Shown here piece after piece: positions 8,070-14,818 of a stretch of 14,950 nucleotides of DNA. Source of the DNA: JAYEHK01 sp034659475 (GTDB lineage Bacteria; Bacillota; Syntrophomonadia; Syntrophomonadales; Syntrophomonadaceae); contig JAYEHK010000104.1 of the NCBI GenBank assembly GCA_034659475.1, forward strand, positions 1 to 14,950. Reading direction: 5' to 3'. The first letter of the stretch is position 1. Each line of letters starts with the position of its first letter. The notes beneath the pieces were generated by a model. It was given only the letters and a program-made list of their open reading frames with translations, was not told where the DNA came from and did no database searches. The translations under genes and the position numbers were made by a program.

Positions 8070-9809
8070 ATGAAGAAACTCTTAATTGGGAACGCGGCGA
8101 TCGCCAGAGGTGCATATGAAGCAGGAGCGACCGTAGCATGTGCGTATCCGGGCACGCCCAGCACGGAAATTGTAACTAATTTTTCCTCGAATGAAGGGGT
8201 TTATGCAGAATGGGCACCCAACGAAAAAGTGGCCATGGAGGTCGGTGTTGGCGCATCAATTGGAGGCGCGCGGACCCTGGTGACCATGAAACATGTAGGC
8301 GTAAATGTGGCCGCAGATCCGCTGTTTACCTTTGCTTATACCGGCGTAACCGGAGGGCTTGTGATCGTTTCAGCCGATGATCCGGGGATGCATTCGTCAC
8401 AGAATGAGCAGGATAATCGCGGCTATGGTCGTTTTGCGAAACTCCCGGTGCTGGAACCTTCTGATAGTCAGGATGCCCTTGATTTCACTAAAATGGCTTT
8501 TGATATCAGTGAAGAATTTGACACGCCGGTGATGCTCAGAATCACCACCCGTTTGGCACATTCTCAAACGATGATTCAGGAGGGCGAAAGAAAAGAAGTT
8601 CCTCTCAAAGATTATCAGAAGAATGCACCTAAATATGTTATGCTGCCAGGCTATGCAAAGGCAAGACATATCGAGGTAGAGAAGCGGATGTTAAAATTGA
8701 AAGAGTACGCTGAAACAACGCCTCTCAACTCGGTTGAATGGGGATCTAAAAAACTAGGTATAATCACCAGTGGTGTTGTTTATCAATATGCAAAAGAAGT
8801 ATTGCCAGATGCATCCGTATTGAAATTAGGGATGGTAAATCCGCTGCCTTATCAATTGATCAAGGATTTCGCAGATCAGGTGGACAGACTGGTTATCCTG
8901 GAAGAATTGGAACCGGTGATTGAAGAACAGGTAAAATCCTGGGGCATTCAGGCAGAAGGGAAAGAGCTATTTTCCCTCCTGGGAGAATATAGCCCTGAAT
9001 TAATTGAAGAAAAACTGGCTGGAAAACTAATGCCGGCTGGCTACGGACTGAATAAAGAAATTCCCGGACGTCCCCCGCTAATGTGTCCAGGTTGCCCTCA
9101 TCGTGGTGTATTTCATACCCTTCATAAAATGAAGCTGACGGTAACCGGAGATATTGGTTGTTACACACTGGGTGCTTTGAGTCCGCTGGAAGGAATGGAT
9201 ACGACCATCTGTATGGGTGCCAGTATCGGAACGGCGATGGGAATGGAAAAAGCCCGCGGTGAAGAATTTGCCGCGAAAACAGTAGCGGTGATTGGAGATT
9301 CAACCTTTGTTCATTCGGGGATCACAGGCCTGATTGATGTGGTCTATAACCAGGGAACCTCGACCGTGATGATACTGGACAATGACACTACAGCGATGAC
9401 CGGTCATCAAGATCATCCGGCAACAGGGGTAACCATTACGAAACAGCCAACGGCTAAATTGGACATTGAAGGCATGGTGCGTGCCATTGGTGTTAAGAAT
9501 ATTCAAGTTGTTGATCCGCTGAACTTAGAACAACTGCAAACAGCGCTAACAGAAGAACTTGCCAGACGCGAACCATCTGTTATTATCACCAAGCGTCCCT
9601 GCGCTTTGTTAGGGAAAACCAAACAAGCTTATCGGTTGGTTGTGAACCCTGACCTTTGTAAAGGATGTAAGGCCTGTATTAAAGTTGGCTGTACCGGTAT
9701 ATATTTTGACGATGAAAACAAAAAAGCAGTGATTTCGCCGAGTTGTGTAGCCTGTGGCGTATGTGAACAGGTCTGTACTTTCGATGCAATCGAAAGAGTG
9801 GAGGGATAA
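8070..9809 (+). CDS. iorA: indolepyruvate:ferredoxin oxidoreductase, alpha subunit
   Basis: IorA binds thiamine diphosphate and [4Fe-4S] clusters and, with IorB, oxidatively decarboxylates aryl-pyruvates (from Trp, Phe, Tyr) to aryl-acetyl-CoA, CO2 and reduced ferredoxin. This 579-residue protein shows the pyrimidine-binding half (about 1-180, with AYPGTPSTEI at 25-34), a C-terminal transketolase-like part (about 190-280), CPGCPHRG (339-346), and the TPP domain with GDST (409-412) and LDNDTTAMTG (436-445). Two cluster motifs close the protein: C530-x2-C-x2-C-x4-C541, and C559-x2-C-x2-C-x3-C569. The ATG at 8070 is preferred over a TTG at 8040 because AAGGAGG (8055-8061) precedes it. Full family length and no missing residue suggest an active, oxygen-sensitive cytoplasmic enzyme. 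iorB follows after 3 nt. Confidence 0.95.
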   Translation: MKKLLIGNAAIARGAYEAGATVACAYPGTPSTEIVTNFSSNEGVYAEWAPNEKVAMEVGVGASIGGARTLVTMKHVGVNVAADPLFTFAYTGVTGGLVIVSADDPGMHSSQNEQDNRGYGRFAKLPVLEPSDSQDALDFTKMAFDISEEFDTPVMLRITTRLAHSQTMIQEGERKEVPLKDYQKNAPKYVMLPGYAKARHIEVEKRMLKLKEYAETTPLNSVEWGSKKLGIITSGVVYQYAKEVLPDASVLKLGMVNPLPYQLIKDFADQVDRLVILEELEPVIEEQVKSWGIQAEGKELFSLLGEYSPELIEEKLAGKLMPAGYGLNKEIPGRPPLMCPGCPHRGVFHTLHKMKLTVTGDIGCYTLGALSPLEGMDTTICMGASIGTAMGMEKARGEEFAAKTVAVIGDSTFVHSGITGLIDVVYNQGTSTVMILDNDTTAMTGHQDHPATGVTITKQPTAKLDIEGMVRAIGVKNIQVVDPLNLEQLQTALTEELARREPSVIITKRPCALLGKTKQAYRLVVNPDLCKGCKACIKVGCTGIYFDDENKKAVISPSCVACGVCEQVCTFDAIERVEG

Positions 9810-9812
9810 CGC

Positions 9813-10400
9813 ATGGATAGCAGAATAACGAACATTTTAATCGTCGGTGTAGGCGGACAGGGAACCCTGCTGACCAGCCGTATTATAGCCGATGTAGCAG
9901 TGCAAATGGGCCATGATGTAAAAGTGACCGAGGTGCACGGCATGGCACAGCGCGGCGGAAGTGTTGTTTCCGAGGTGAGATTTGGCGAAAAAATTTACTC
10001 CCCCATTATAAAAAAAGGCGATGCAGATATTATTCTTGCCTTCGAAAAAATTGAAAGCGCTCGCTGGCTGGACTATTTAAAAGAGGATGGTATGGTTATC
10101 ATCAATAATGAACGCGTGAATCCGCTGCCGGTCATGAGTGGAAAGGAAAAATACCCAGACAATATTCATGAACGAGTGGCTGATATGATAGATAAAACTG
10201 TTATCATCGATGCTAGCGGCATTGCTTCCGAATGCGGGAATGTCAAGGCAGCCAATGTAGTGCTGGTGGGAATACTAAGCAAAGCCATTGGTTTACCAGA
10301 AGAGGAAGTGGAAAAGGCCATTCGTGAAATCGTTCCTGCCAAGGCATTGGAAGTCAATTTGCAGGCGTTTCAGGAAGGACGCAAAAGGTTAGAAGCATAG
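9813..10400 (+). CDS. iorB: indolepyruvate:ferredoxin oxidoreductase, beta subunit
   Basis: IorB is the gamma-type subunit of the 2-oxoacid:ferredoxin oxidoreductase family and completes the CoA-binding and decarboxylating enzyme with IorA. The 195-residue protein begins with the glycine-rich motif ILIVGVGGQGTLLTSRII (8-25). It is followed by VTEVHGMAQRGGSV (39-52 approx.), a family hallmark, then DADIILAFE and a C-terminal helix pair ending in EVNLQAFQEGRKRL. The start follows the iorA stop by 3 nt, with GGAGG (9800-9804) inside the end of iorA, so the subunits are translationally coupled. No phenylacetate-CoA ligase gene, a frequent neighbour, is present in the window. Confidence 0.94.
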   Translation: MDSRITNILIVGVGGQGTLLTSRIIADVAVQMGHDVKVTEVHGMAQRGGSVVSEVRFGEKIYSPIIKKGDADIILAFEKIESARWLDYLKEDGMVIINNERVNPLPVMSGKEKYPDNIHERVADMIDKTVIIDASGIASECGNVKAANVVLVGILSKAIGLPEEEVEKAIREIVPAKALEVNLQAFQEGRKRLEA

Positions 10401-10402
10401 CA

Positions 10403-10445
10403 GTAAGGCATGGGGACAGTTTTTTGCCTCACTTTTTCTGGCCTG
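10403..10445. repeat. possible half REP-like element after iorB
   Basis: GGCATGGGGACAGTTTTTTG at 10408-10427 resembles one arm of the GGGGACAG-type extragenic palindromes seen in many Firmicutes. The matching second arm (CTGTCCCC) is absent, so it is at best a remnant. The remaining 10446-10568 shows only a 40-codon open frame without a good start. Confidence 0.25.
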
Positions 10446-10568
10446 GGGTTTAGCGTAACTGATTCAAAGAAGCGAAAACAAGATCATTAATATCAGACGA
10501 GATATATTAAGACGCGGAAAATTAGAACTTGCCGCGAAAACATTATTTGTGAAGAATAAGACGGTAAA

Positions 10569-10600
10569 GGGAGCGGGATGATTTATCCGCTCCCTTTCTT
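10569..10600 (+). terminator. terminator-like hairpin between iorB and rlmD
   Basis: GGGAGCGG (10569-10576) pairs perfectly with CCGCTCCC (10587-10594), and TTTCTT follows. The helix can be extended by two pairs with one bulge. It ends 18 nt before the rlmD start, so it may end the iorAB transcript or attenuate rlmD. Confidence 0.6.
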
Positions 10601-10618
10601 GAAAGGTTGGATTTTGCA

Positions 10619-11872
10619 ATGGAGTGTACCATTACTGGAATTACCCATAAAGGGGAAGGTGTAGCGAGAATCGATGGCAAGGCCACATTTGTTACATTTA
10701 CGTTGCCCGGAGAAACTGTTAAGGTGGAAATCATCGAAGAAAAGAAAAAATATCAGCGGGCCAAACTAATAGAAGTAATAGCACCATCATCAAACCGAAC
10801 TACACCGGTTTGTACCCATTACTATGAATGTGGTGGCTGCGCGTTGCAGCATGCAGATTATGAAACTCAATTAGCATTAAAACAGCGTATCGTTGAAGAA
10901 AATCTTAGTAAGCTCGGAGACATTCAGGCACCTGTTCATCCAATAATAGGAATGGACTCACCCTGGGGCTACCGCAATAAAGTGGAGTGGCATATCAACC
11001 GTACGGGTAATAAAACACTAATGGGATATTTCCAGAGTGAAAGTCATAAGTTGGTGGAGATATCAAGTTGTCAATTAATCAGTAAGGAAATGCAAGAACT
11101 TAGTAAGTATATATGTGATCATGCCGAAGAAATACATCTGCCCGAAAATGCAAGGCTTACCATTAGGCAGTCCTCGTTAAATGGTAAATTAATGGTCATA
11201 ATAAGTGGACGCGGTTCATTTTCCATGGATGTGACTCCATTAAAGAATATGACAAATGTGACTTCGGTTTACGGTGTAGAGAATAACGAGTCAAAACTTC
11301 TTTTCGGGAAAGAACAATTGATAGAGAAAATTGGTCCAATATCCTATCAGATTTCACCGCTATCCTTTTTCCAGGTAAACCCCGTACAGACAAAAAAACT
11401 TTTCGATATTGTGAAAGCGTATGCAAATCTAAGCGGTACAGAAAAAGTCCTCGATGCCTACTGTGGAACCGGCAGCATATCGCTCTATCTGGCGAATGAG
11501 TCTGAAAACATGCTGGGAATAGAGAGCAATTCTCAAGCGGTAGAAGACGCTCGGTCAAATGCACTTTTCAATCAAGTTAACAATGCCGATTTTCTGACCG
11601 GGAAATGCGAAACAATTATCAATCAGATTGAGGCCGACTTCGATCTGGCAATCCTCGATCCCCCCAGAACCGGCTGTCAACCAGAACTCGTTCAGGCCAT
11701 TGCCAAAAAGAAAATTAATCGAGTGGTTTATGTATCCTGTAACCCTGCTACATTGGCTCGGGATTTGGCTTTGTTTGTGGGACTGGGTTATCAGGTGCAA
11801 GAAGTGCAACCGGTAGATATGTTTGCGCAGACGCATCACGTTGAGTGTGTCGTGGTGATAGAACGGGAATAG
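10619..11872 (+). CDS. rlmD: 23S rRNA (uracil-C5)-methyltransferase, RlmD/RumA family
   Basis: This 417-residue enzyme uses SAM to methylate C5 of a 23S rRNA uridine (U1939 or U747 in the family). An N-terminal TRAM RNA-binding domain (1-56) is followed by the [4Fe-4S] cysteines C65, C71, C74 and C151. The Rossmann domain shows FFQVNPVQ (250-257), LDAYCGTGS (278-286) for SAM, DPPRTGC (347-353) and the nucleophile motif YVSCNPATLARDL (C374). The general base is the Glu in HHVEC (409). All catalytic residues are present. The ATG at 10619 is chosen: AAAGG lies at 10602-10606, whereas the in-frame TTG at 10607 touches it. It is a single-gene unit. RlmD and RlmCD-type specificities cannot be separated by eye. 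Confidence 0.9.
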   Translation: MECTITGITHKGEGVARIDGKATFVTFTLPGETVKVEIIEEKKKYQRAKLIEVIAPSSNRTTPVCTHYYECGGCALQHADYETQLALKQRIVEENLSKLGDIQAPVHPIIGMDSPWGYRNKVEWHINRTGNKTLMGYFQSESHKLVEISSCQLISKEMQELSKYICDHAEEIHLPENARLTIRQSSLNGKLMVIISGRGSFSMDVTPLKNMTNVTSVYGVENNESKLLFGKEQLIEKIGPISYQISPLSFFQVNPVQTKKLFDIVKAYANLSGTEKVLDAYCGTGSISLYLANESENMLGIESNSQAVEDARSNALFNQVNNADFLTGKCETIINQIEADFDLAILDPPRTGCQPELVQAIAKKKINRVVYVSCNPATLARDLALFVGLGYQVQEVQPVDMFAQTHHVECVVVIERE

Positions 11873-11889
11873 GGCGGCATCTAGGCTTT

Positions 11890-11916
11890 GGGGCATTATG
11901 CCCCTAATTTATTTTC
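11890..11916 (+). terminator. probable terminator after rlmD
   Basis: GGGGCAT and ATGCCCC (11890-11904) flank a single T as a near-perfect 15-nt palindrome, followed by TAATTTATTTTC. The loop of one base must open to be sterically possible, and the T-tract is interrupted, so strength is uncertain. It may also serve genes converging from the right. Confidence 0.45.
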
Positions 11917-12297
11917 TGATTTATGTTCCCGCAGACAAGGATAGGCAGCAAAACTTGAACCCCCGGGGGGCATAATTACGCAAAAACAGGGTATACCGGT
12001 GGGGAGTATGGGGGATTTTTGCGTAAAAGTGTATGAGTTGGTTGTATCTATCATTTTGGTCGTGTATAGACGATGGGCAGTGATGATAGAAATAGTAGTA
12101 TAACTGCATTTAGCTAATAATGCAGTCATTCATTTTTAGACATAGATCACAACTGGCGAATGACTCATCTAATGATATGCGAACAGCCCCTTATTTTGTA
12201 AGTCGTTAAACGATTGAAAGGGTACATTTTTCCCTAGTGTTTGCATTTAACTGCAAGATGATTGCCTTTAGATGTTAATAATTACGTCAATTCGGTT
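11917..12297. repeat. non-coding stretch with several inverted repeats
   Basis: No convincing gene lies here. It separates convergent rlmD and the DUF1848 gene. TTACGCAAAAA (11976-11986) is repeated inverted as TTTTTGCGTAA (12016-12026). CCCCCGGGGG (11960-11969) is a palindrome. GGGGCATAAT (11967-11976) mirrors ATTATGCCCC at 11895-11904. ACTGCATT/AATGCAGT (12103-12126) forms an 8-bp hairpin, and TCGTTAAACGA (12203-12213) is another palindrome. The number of repeats suggests remnants of mobile or REP-like DNA at the border of the accessory region. Confidence 0.5.
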
Positions 12298-13242
12298 TCA
12301 TATATCAAATAATCTTATCTGCCGATCACAGCACGATTTGACTATACGTTCACGAATTATATCACCTTCTCCAACATCGCCAGATAGAAGTGGAGATAAT
12401 GGATTATGCTTGTCACTATTTGTTTTTACAGACTTTTGACTGTAATTAGCATAACAATATTTGCAACCATTACGGCAAGTGTTGTACATTCCAATATCGA
12501 TACTGGCAACGCACCCACATTCAATTCGTTGACTTTTATCTTTTTTAACATTCAAAGGGCAACCGACCAATTTTTCAAATAGTCTATCATCAATGCAGCG
12601 AGCATGCTCTATCCCGAATTGGTGCAAATCTATTTTCTCAGCACAGGTATCCATATACAAACCGAAACTATTAGCTATTTTCACAAGTGACTTAGCCAGT
12701 TGCATTTGTGCTTCAGTAGTAAACTCCAGCAAATTCAAACTTTTGATATTATTTTTAACTCCACGATAATCTTTATCAATAAAACTTATCGTACATTTTT
12801 TTGTGTATTTATTAAGACTCTTCGCGATCTTTTCAAAGGCTCGAAGATGGTAATCAACCGAGTATTTTTCACTTATCATTATTGGATCGTATCTCCAGAT
12901 AACCCTATCAGGACCTACCATGTCAGACAAACGCTGAAAAGCTGGAATAATTTCATCCTTCTTTGAAGGTGAATTCGTCTCTACATCATTTCCATACGAT
13001 GTCACTGTGAATTGAAAATAATACATATAATTTTTCAGCATGGATAGCTTATCAAGCATGGGCATTGAGTTTTTCGTCCAAAACACAATACCGTCGACTA
13101 CATCTGGTGAGAGCGAAATCTTGCTAATCTGATGGATGTTCATGGGATTACGTACCAAGACGTATCCCTCCCTAATTCTGTTACAGAACCACTCCGAATA
13201 ATAGGATGGAATATCTGTCCGGCGGCTTGCACTGATAATCAT
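12298..13242 (-). CDS. DUF1848 family protein with radical-SAM-like C-terminal cysteine cluster
   Basis: This 314-residue protein matches the DUF1848 family closely: it begins MIISASRRTDIPSYYSEWF, then has RNPMN, DGIVFWTKN, YYFQFTVTSY and RVIWRYDPI, all in the usual order. Near the end it carries GCVASIDIGMYNTC followed by CRNGCKYCYAN, a C-x3-C-x2-C cluster like that of radical SAM enzymes but placed at the C-terminus. It probably binds a [4Fe-4S] cluster. The reaction is unknown, and no biochemical role is established for the family as far as I know. The ATG at 13242 is preferred over an earlier in-frame start because GGAGGT (13249-13254, - strand) lies 6 nt before it. This ATG overlaps the TGA of the upstream methyltransferase-like gene, so the two are made together. 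Confidence 0.85.
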   Translation of the reverse strand: MIISASRRTDIPSYYSEWFCNRIREGYVLVRNPMNIHQISKISLSPDVVDGIVFWTKNSMPMLDKLSMLKNYMYYFQFTVTSYGNDVETNSPSKKDEIIPAFQRLSDMVGPDRVIWRYDPIMISEKYSVDYHLRAFEKIAKSLNKYTKKCTISFIDKDYRGVKNNIKSLNLLEFTTEAQMQLAKSLVKIANSFGLYMDTCAEKIDLHQFGIEHARCIDDRLFEKLVGCPLNVKKDKSQRIECGCVASIDIGMYNTCRNGCKYCYANYSQKSVKTNSDKHNPLSPLLSGDVGEGDIIRERIVKSCCDRQIRLFDI

Positions 13243-14153
13243 TTTTTTACCTCCAGTTCCAGCAAAAGTTGAACACCCCCGCAACAATCTCGCGGGCTGC
13301 AATATGTCTCTTGCAAGTGTCTTGAAGGACGGTATTTGAGAACTGTTGAAGGATATGGCTTCCTGTATTTTTGTTCATTGTTATTGATGTTGAAATCAAA
13401 ATAACGTTTATATCGTTTGAATTTTTGCCCGCGAGCCCAAATGGATCGAACTAGACGAACAAAATCATCTCTACCCAGTTTGTAGTGATTCGTATCTTGT
13501 ATTATAATAACAGCATCCTTTTCCATGAAAGCAACAATATGTTCAGCTACATCAGAGAAAAACTGATCAAGCTGATCAAATTGTTCTGTACATATAAAAT
13601 GTGAAACAACATACTCAAGCACTAAAACATTAGCTTTGAATACTTTATTTGTACGAAAATATTCAACTGCGTCTTCGGGAACAAACTGTGCTTTCATCCC
13701 AGTGGAGCCGCAATAATTAACAATTTCTTGATGTATCGGTTTCCATCTTGGATTAACATCAAACCCTATATAAGTTATTGGGACGCTGTTGTGTTCCATA
13801 TTATATTTTTCAAACGCCATTAAATCAGGTGCAGGGCCACATCCAATTGACAAAATATTAAATTTATCATAAGTGGATAAACAATCCAATACATCAAACG
13901 AGTACGCAATTTCAGAAGCGTATTTGTGTGCGTATCGACAAACATAATAGTTTACTATTTTGTCACAAGTGTAATCTTTTCTTCCATTAGGATGGTGATA
14001 ATGAACCTCTCGTAAGCAAAGTTCACATTTGTTTTCACCCGGCTGTGGGCAGGAACCATGATCATGTGTACATTCATCGATAGAACATTTTCCTCTGGCA
14101 CATTGTTCTTGGTATTTTTCATCACAATAATTAGTGAGGTGTTCTAACAACAC
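13239..14153 (-). CDS. Cys-rich SAM-dependent methyltransferase-like protein
   Basis: About 304 residues, with two parts (numbering from the GTG at 14153). The first 75 residues hold nine cysteines (10, 18, 23, 28, 35, 43, 46, 63, 72) and many histidines, including CELC (43-46), which suggests zinc or iron-sulfur binding. From about residue 97 a Rossmann-like domain shows NILSIGCGPAPDL (99-111), the SAM-loop pattern, then YIGFDVNPRW (128-137) with an acidic residue for the ribose, EDA (160-162) and VLEYVVSHF (178-186). The last part has CSPRDCCGG, three more cysteines. It is probably a methyltransferase or a SAM-binding relative with an unknown substrate. A GTG at 14162 is also in frame, but GGGGGGTGA (14158-14166) acts as the ribosome-binding site and favours 14153. 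Its stop overlaps the DUF1848 start. A HsdR-like fragment lies just upstream. Confidence 0.7.
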   Translation of the reverse strand: MLLEHLTNYCDEKYQEQCARGKCSIDECTHDHGSCPQPGENKCELCLREVHYHHPNGRKDYTCDKIVNYYVCRYAHKYASEIAYSFDVLDCLSTYDKFNILSIGCGPAPDLMAFEKYNMEHNSVPITYIGFDVNPRWKPIHQEIVNYCGSTGMKAQFVPEDAVEYFRTNKVFKANVLVLEYVVSHFICTEQFDQLDQFFSDVAEHIVAFMEKDAVIIIQDTNHYKLGRDDFVRLVRSIWARGQKFKRYKRYFDFNINNNEQKYRKPYPSTVLKYRPSRHLQETYCSPRDCCGGVQLLLELEVKK

Positions 14154-14193
14154 TAGTCTCACCCCCCCTTATATTCTACATCTGTGGCACACC

Positions 14194-14301
14194 TTAATCA
14201 GCATGTTTCTTGAAATTCTCCGCCTGTTCCAGAACTTGTTCGAAGACTTCCTCGTCCCACTCGGGCGGATAGCCATTTTTATAGAGCAAAACAGGAATAC
14301 T
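14194..14301 (-). pseudogene. hsdR: remnant of a type I restriction subunit R (HsdR) C-terminus
   Basis: The - strand has a 35-codon open frame ending in TAA at 14194 that reads VLLYKNGYPPEW, then DEEVFEQVLEQAENFKK. The YPP block followed by a helix with VLEQAE is what I recognise as the extreme C-terminus of type I restriction HsdR subunits. An in-frame TGA lies just upstream (14302-14304) and the frame before it belongs to something else, so only the tail of a roughly 1000-residue gene remains. It is oriented toward the methyltransferase-like gene and ends 41 nt before it, suggesting that this pair once lay directly downstream of a restriction operon. The match is short and from memory. Confidence 0.5.
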
Positions 14302-14313
14302 TCAGAATTTACA

Positions 14314-14529
14314 CTATTGATGATTTAATTCAGCAATGACGCGTTCTCCTATAATAAATAAAACGTTAGAATTGTCAAATAAATCTGCTATCTTGTTGCA
14401 GTTTTGGGGGGGCATATAAATGAATTTGAAAGAGTTTATTTCCAAGTATTCACTGGAAACAGAACGTGGGTGATCAGAATACTTGTTTAATTGTGCGTTT
14501 GAGGAAGATGAGGGATATATATGTAACTG
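14314..14529 (-). pseudogene. 3' fragment of an unidentified gene, cut by the insertion sequence
   Basis: On the - strand a frame stays open for 71 codons and ends in TAG at 14314-14316. It has no plausible start, and the first stop upstream (TGA at 14530-14532) falls right at the proposed IS end, as expected for a gene truncated by insertion. The encoded tail is protein-like: SSEYLEINSFKFIYMPPQNC, then IADLFDNSNVLFIIGERVIAELNHQ in two stretches around residues 24-71. I do not recognise the family. The facing + strand ORF at 14420 is judged its shadow. Length alone could be chance in AT-rich DNA, so confidence is moderate. Confidence 0.4.
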
Positions 14530-14571
14530 TCAATTAAAAATGAACAAAAAATGATAAATAACTTTGAACAC

Positions 14572-14818
14572 CTAATCATTACCAAAAATGGTTTGGCGGT
14601 GTGTTAGACGAAAGCTATCGCCACTTAGATGAATGACTTCACTTTTGTGAATTAAACGATCCAAAATAGCGGTCGTAATCGCTGGGTCACCGAGGATATC
14701 ACCCCATTCTTGTGGACCTTTGTTGGAGGTGATAATGACCGATGTTTGACCATAGAGCTTGTTTATCAGTTGAAAAAATAAGTTTGATTCATGTTGGTCA
14801 ATGGCCATAAACATCATG
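14572..14818 (-). pseudogene. istB: IS21 helper ATPase IstB, C-terminal part (interrupted)
   Basis: Only the last 82 codons are present. They read FMAIDQHESNLFFQLINKLY, then VIITSN (the AAA+ sensor 1 motif), W and D residues of GPQEWGDILGD, AILDRLIH and HLSGDSFRLTH, all typical of IstB from IS21 elements, where it is an ATP-dependent helper of the IstA transposase. The Walker A and most of Walker B are missing because the reading frame is cut just before MMFMAID. Relatives read DD.MFMA at this place, so the break fell within or next to the Walker B aspartates. The gene is therefore inactive unless the insert is spliced from its transcript, which the insert's opposite orientation argues against. 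Confidence 0.8.

Noticed and set aside
10459..10581. 40-codon open frame between iorB and rlmD
   Set aside because: No start codon with a ribosome-binding site, and it ends inside the terminator-like hairpin. Chance is a sufficient explanation.
11896..12129. Overlapping - strand frames of 60-77 codons in the repeat-rich gap
   Set aside because: They run through the palindromes, have no ribosome-binding sites and no recognisable motif.
12181..12190. GAACAGCCCC, resembling the terminal bases of some insertion sequences
   Set aside because: No matching inverted end or transposase is found nearby.
12169..12246. 25-codon - strand ORF beginning MQTLGKNVPF downstream of the DUF1848 gene
   Set aside because: It reads protein-like but is very short, lacks a ribosome-binding site at a useful distance and matches nothing I recognise. 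It may be a scrap of a mobile element, but there is not enough to annotate.
14420..14473. Short + strand ORF starting MNLKEFISKY after a G-run
   Set aside because: It stops after 17 codons, and the opposite strand carries a longer start-less frame that ends at the IS boundary, so it is more likely an antisense shadow.
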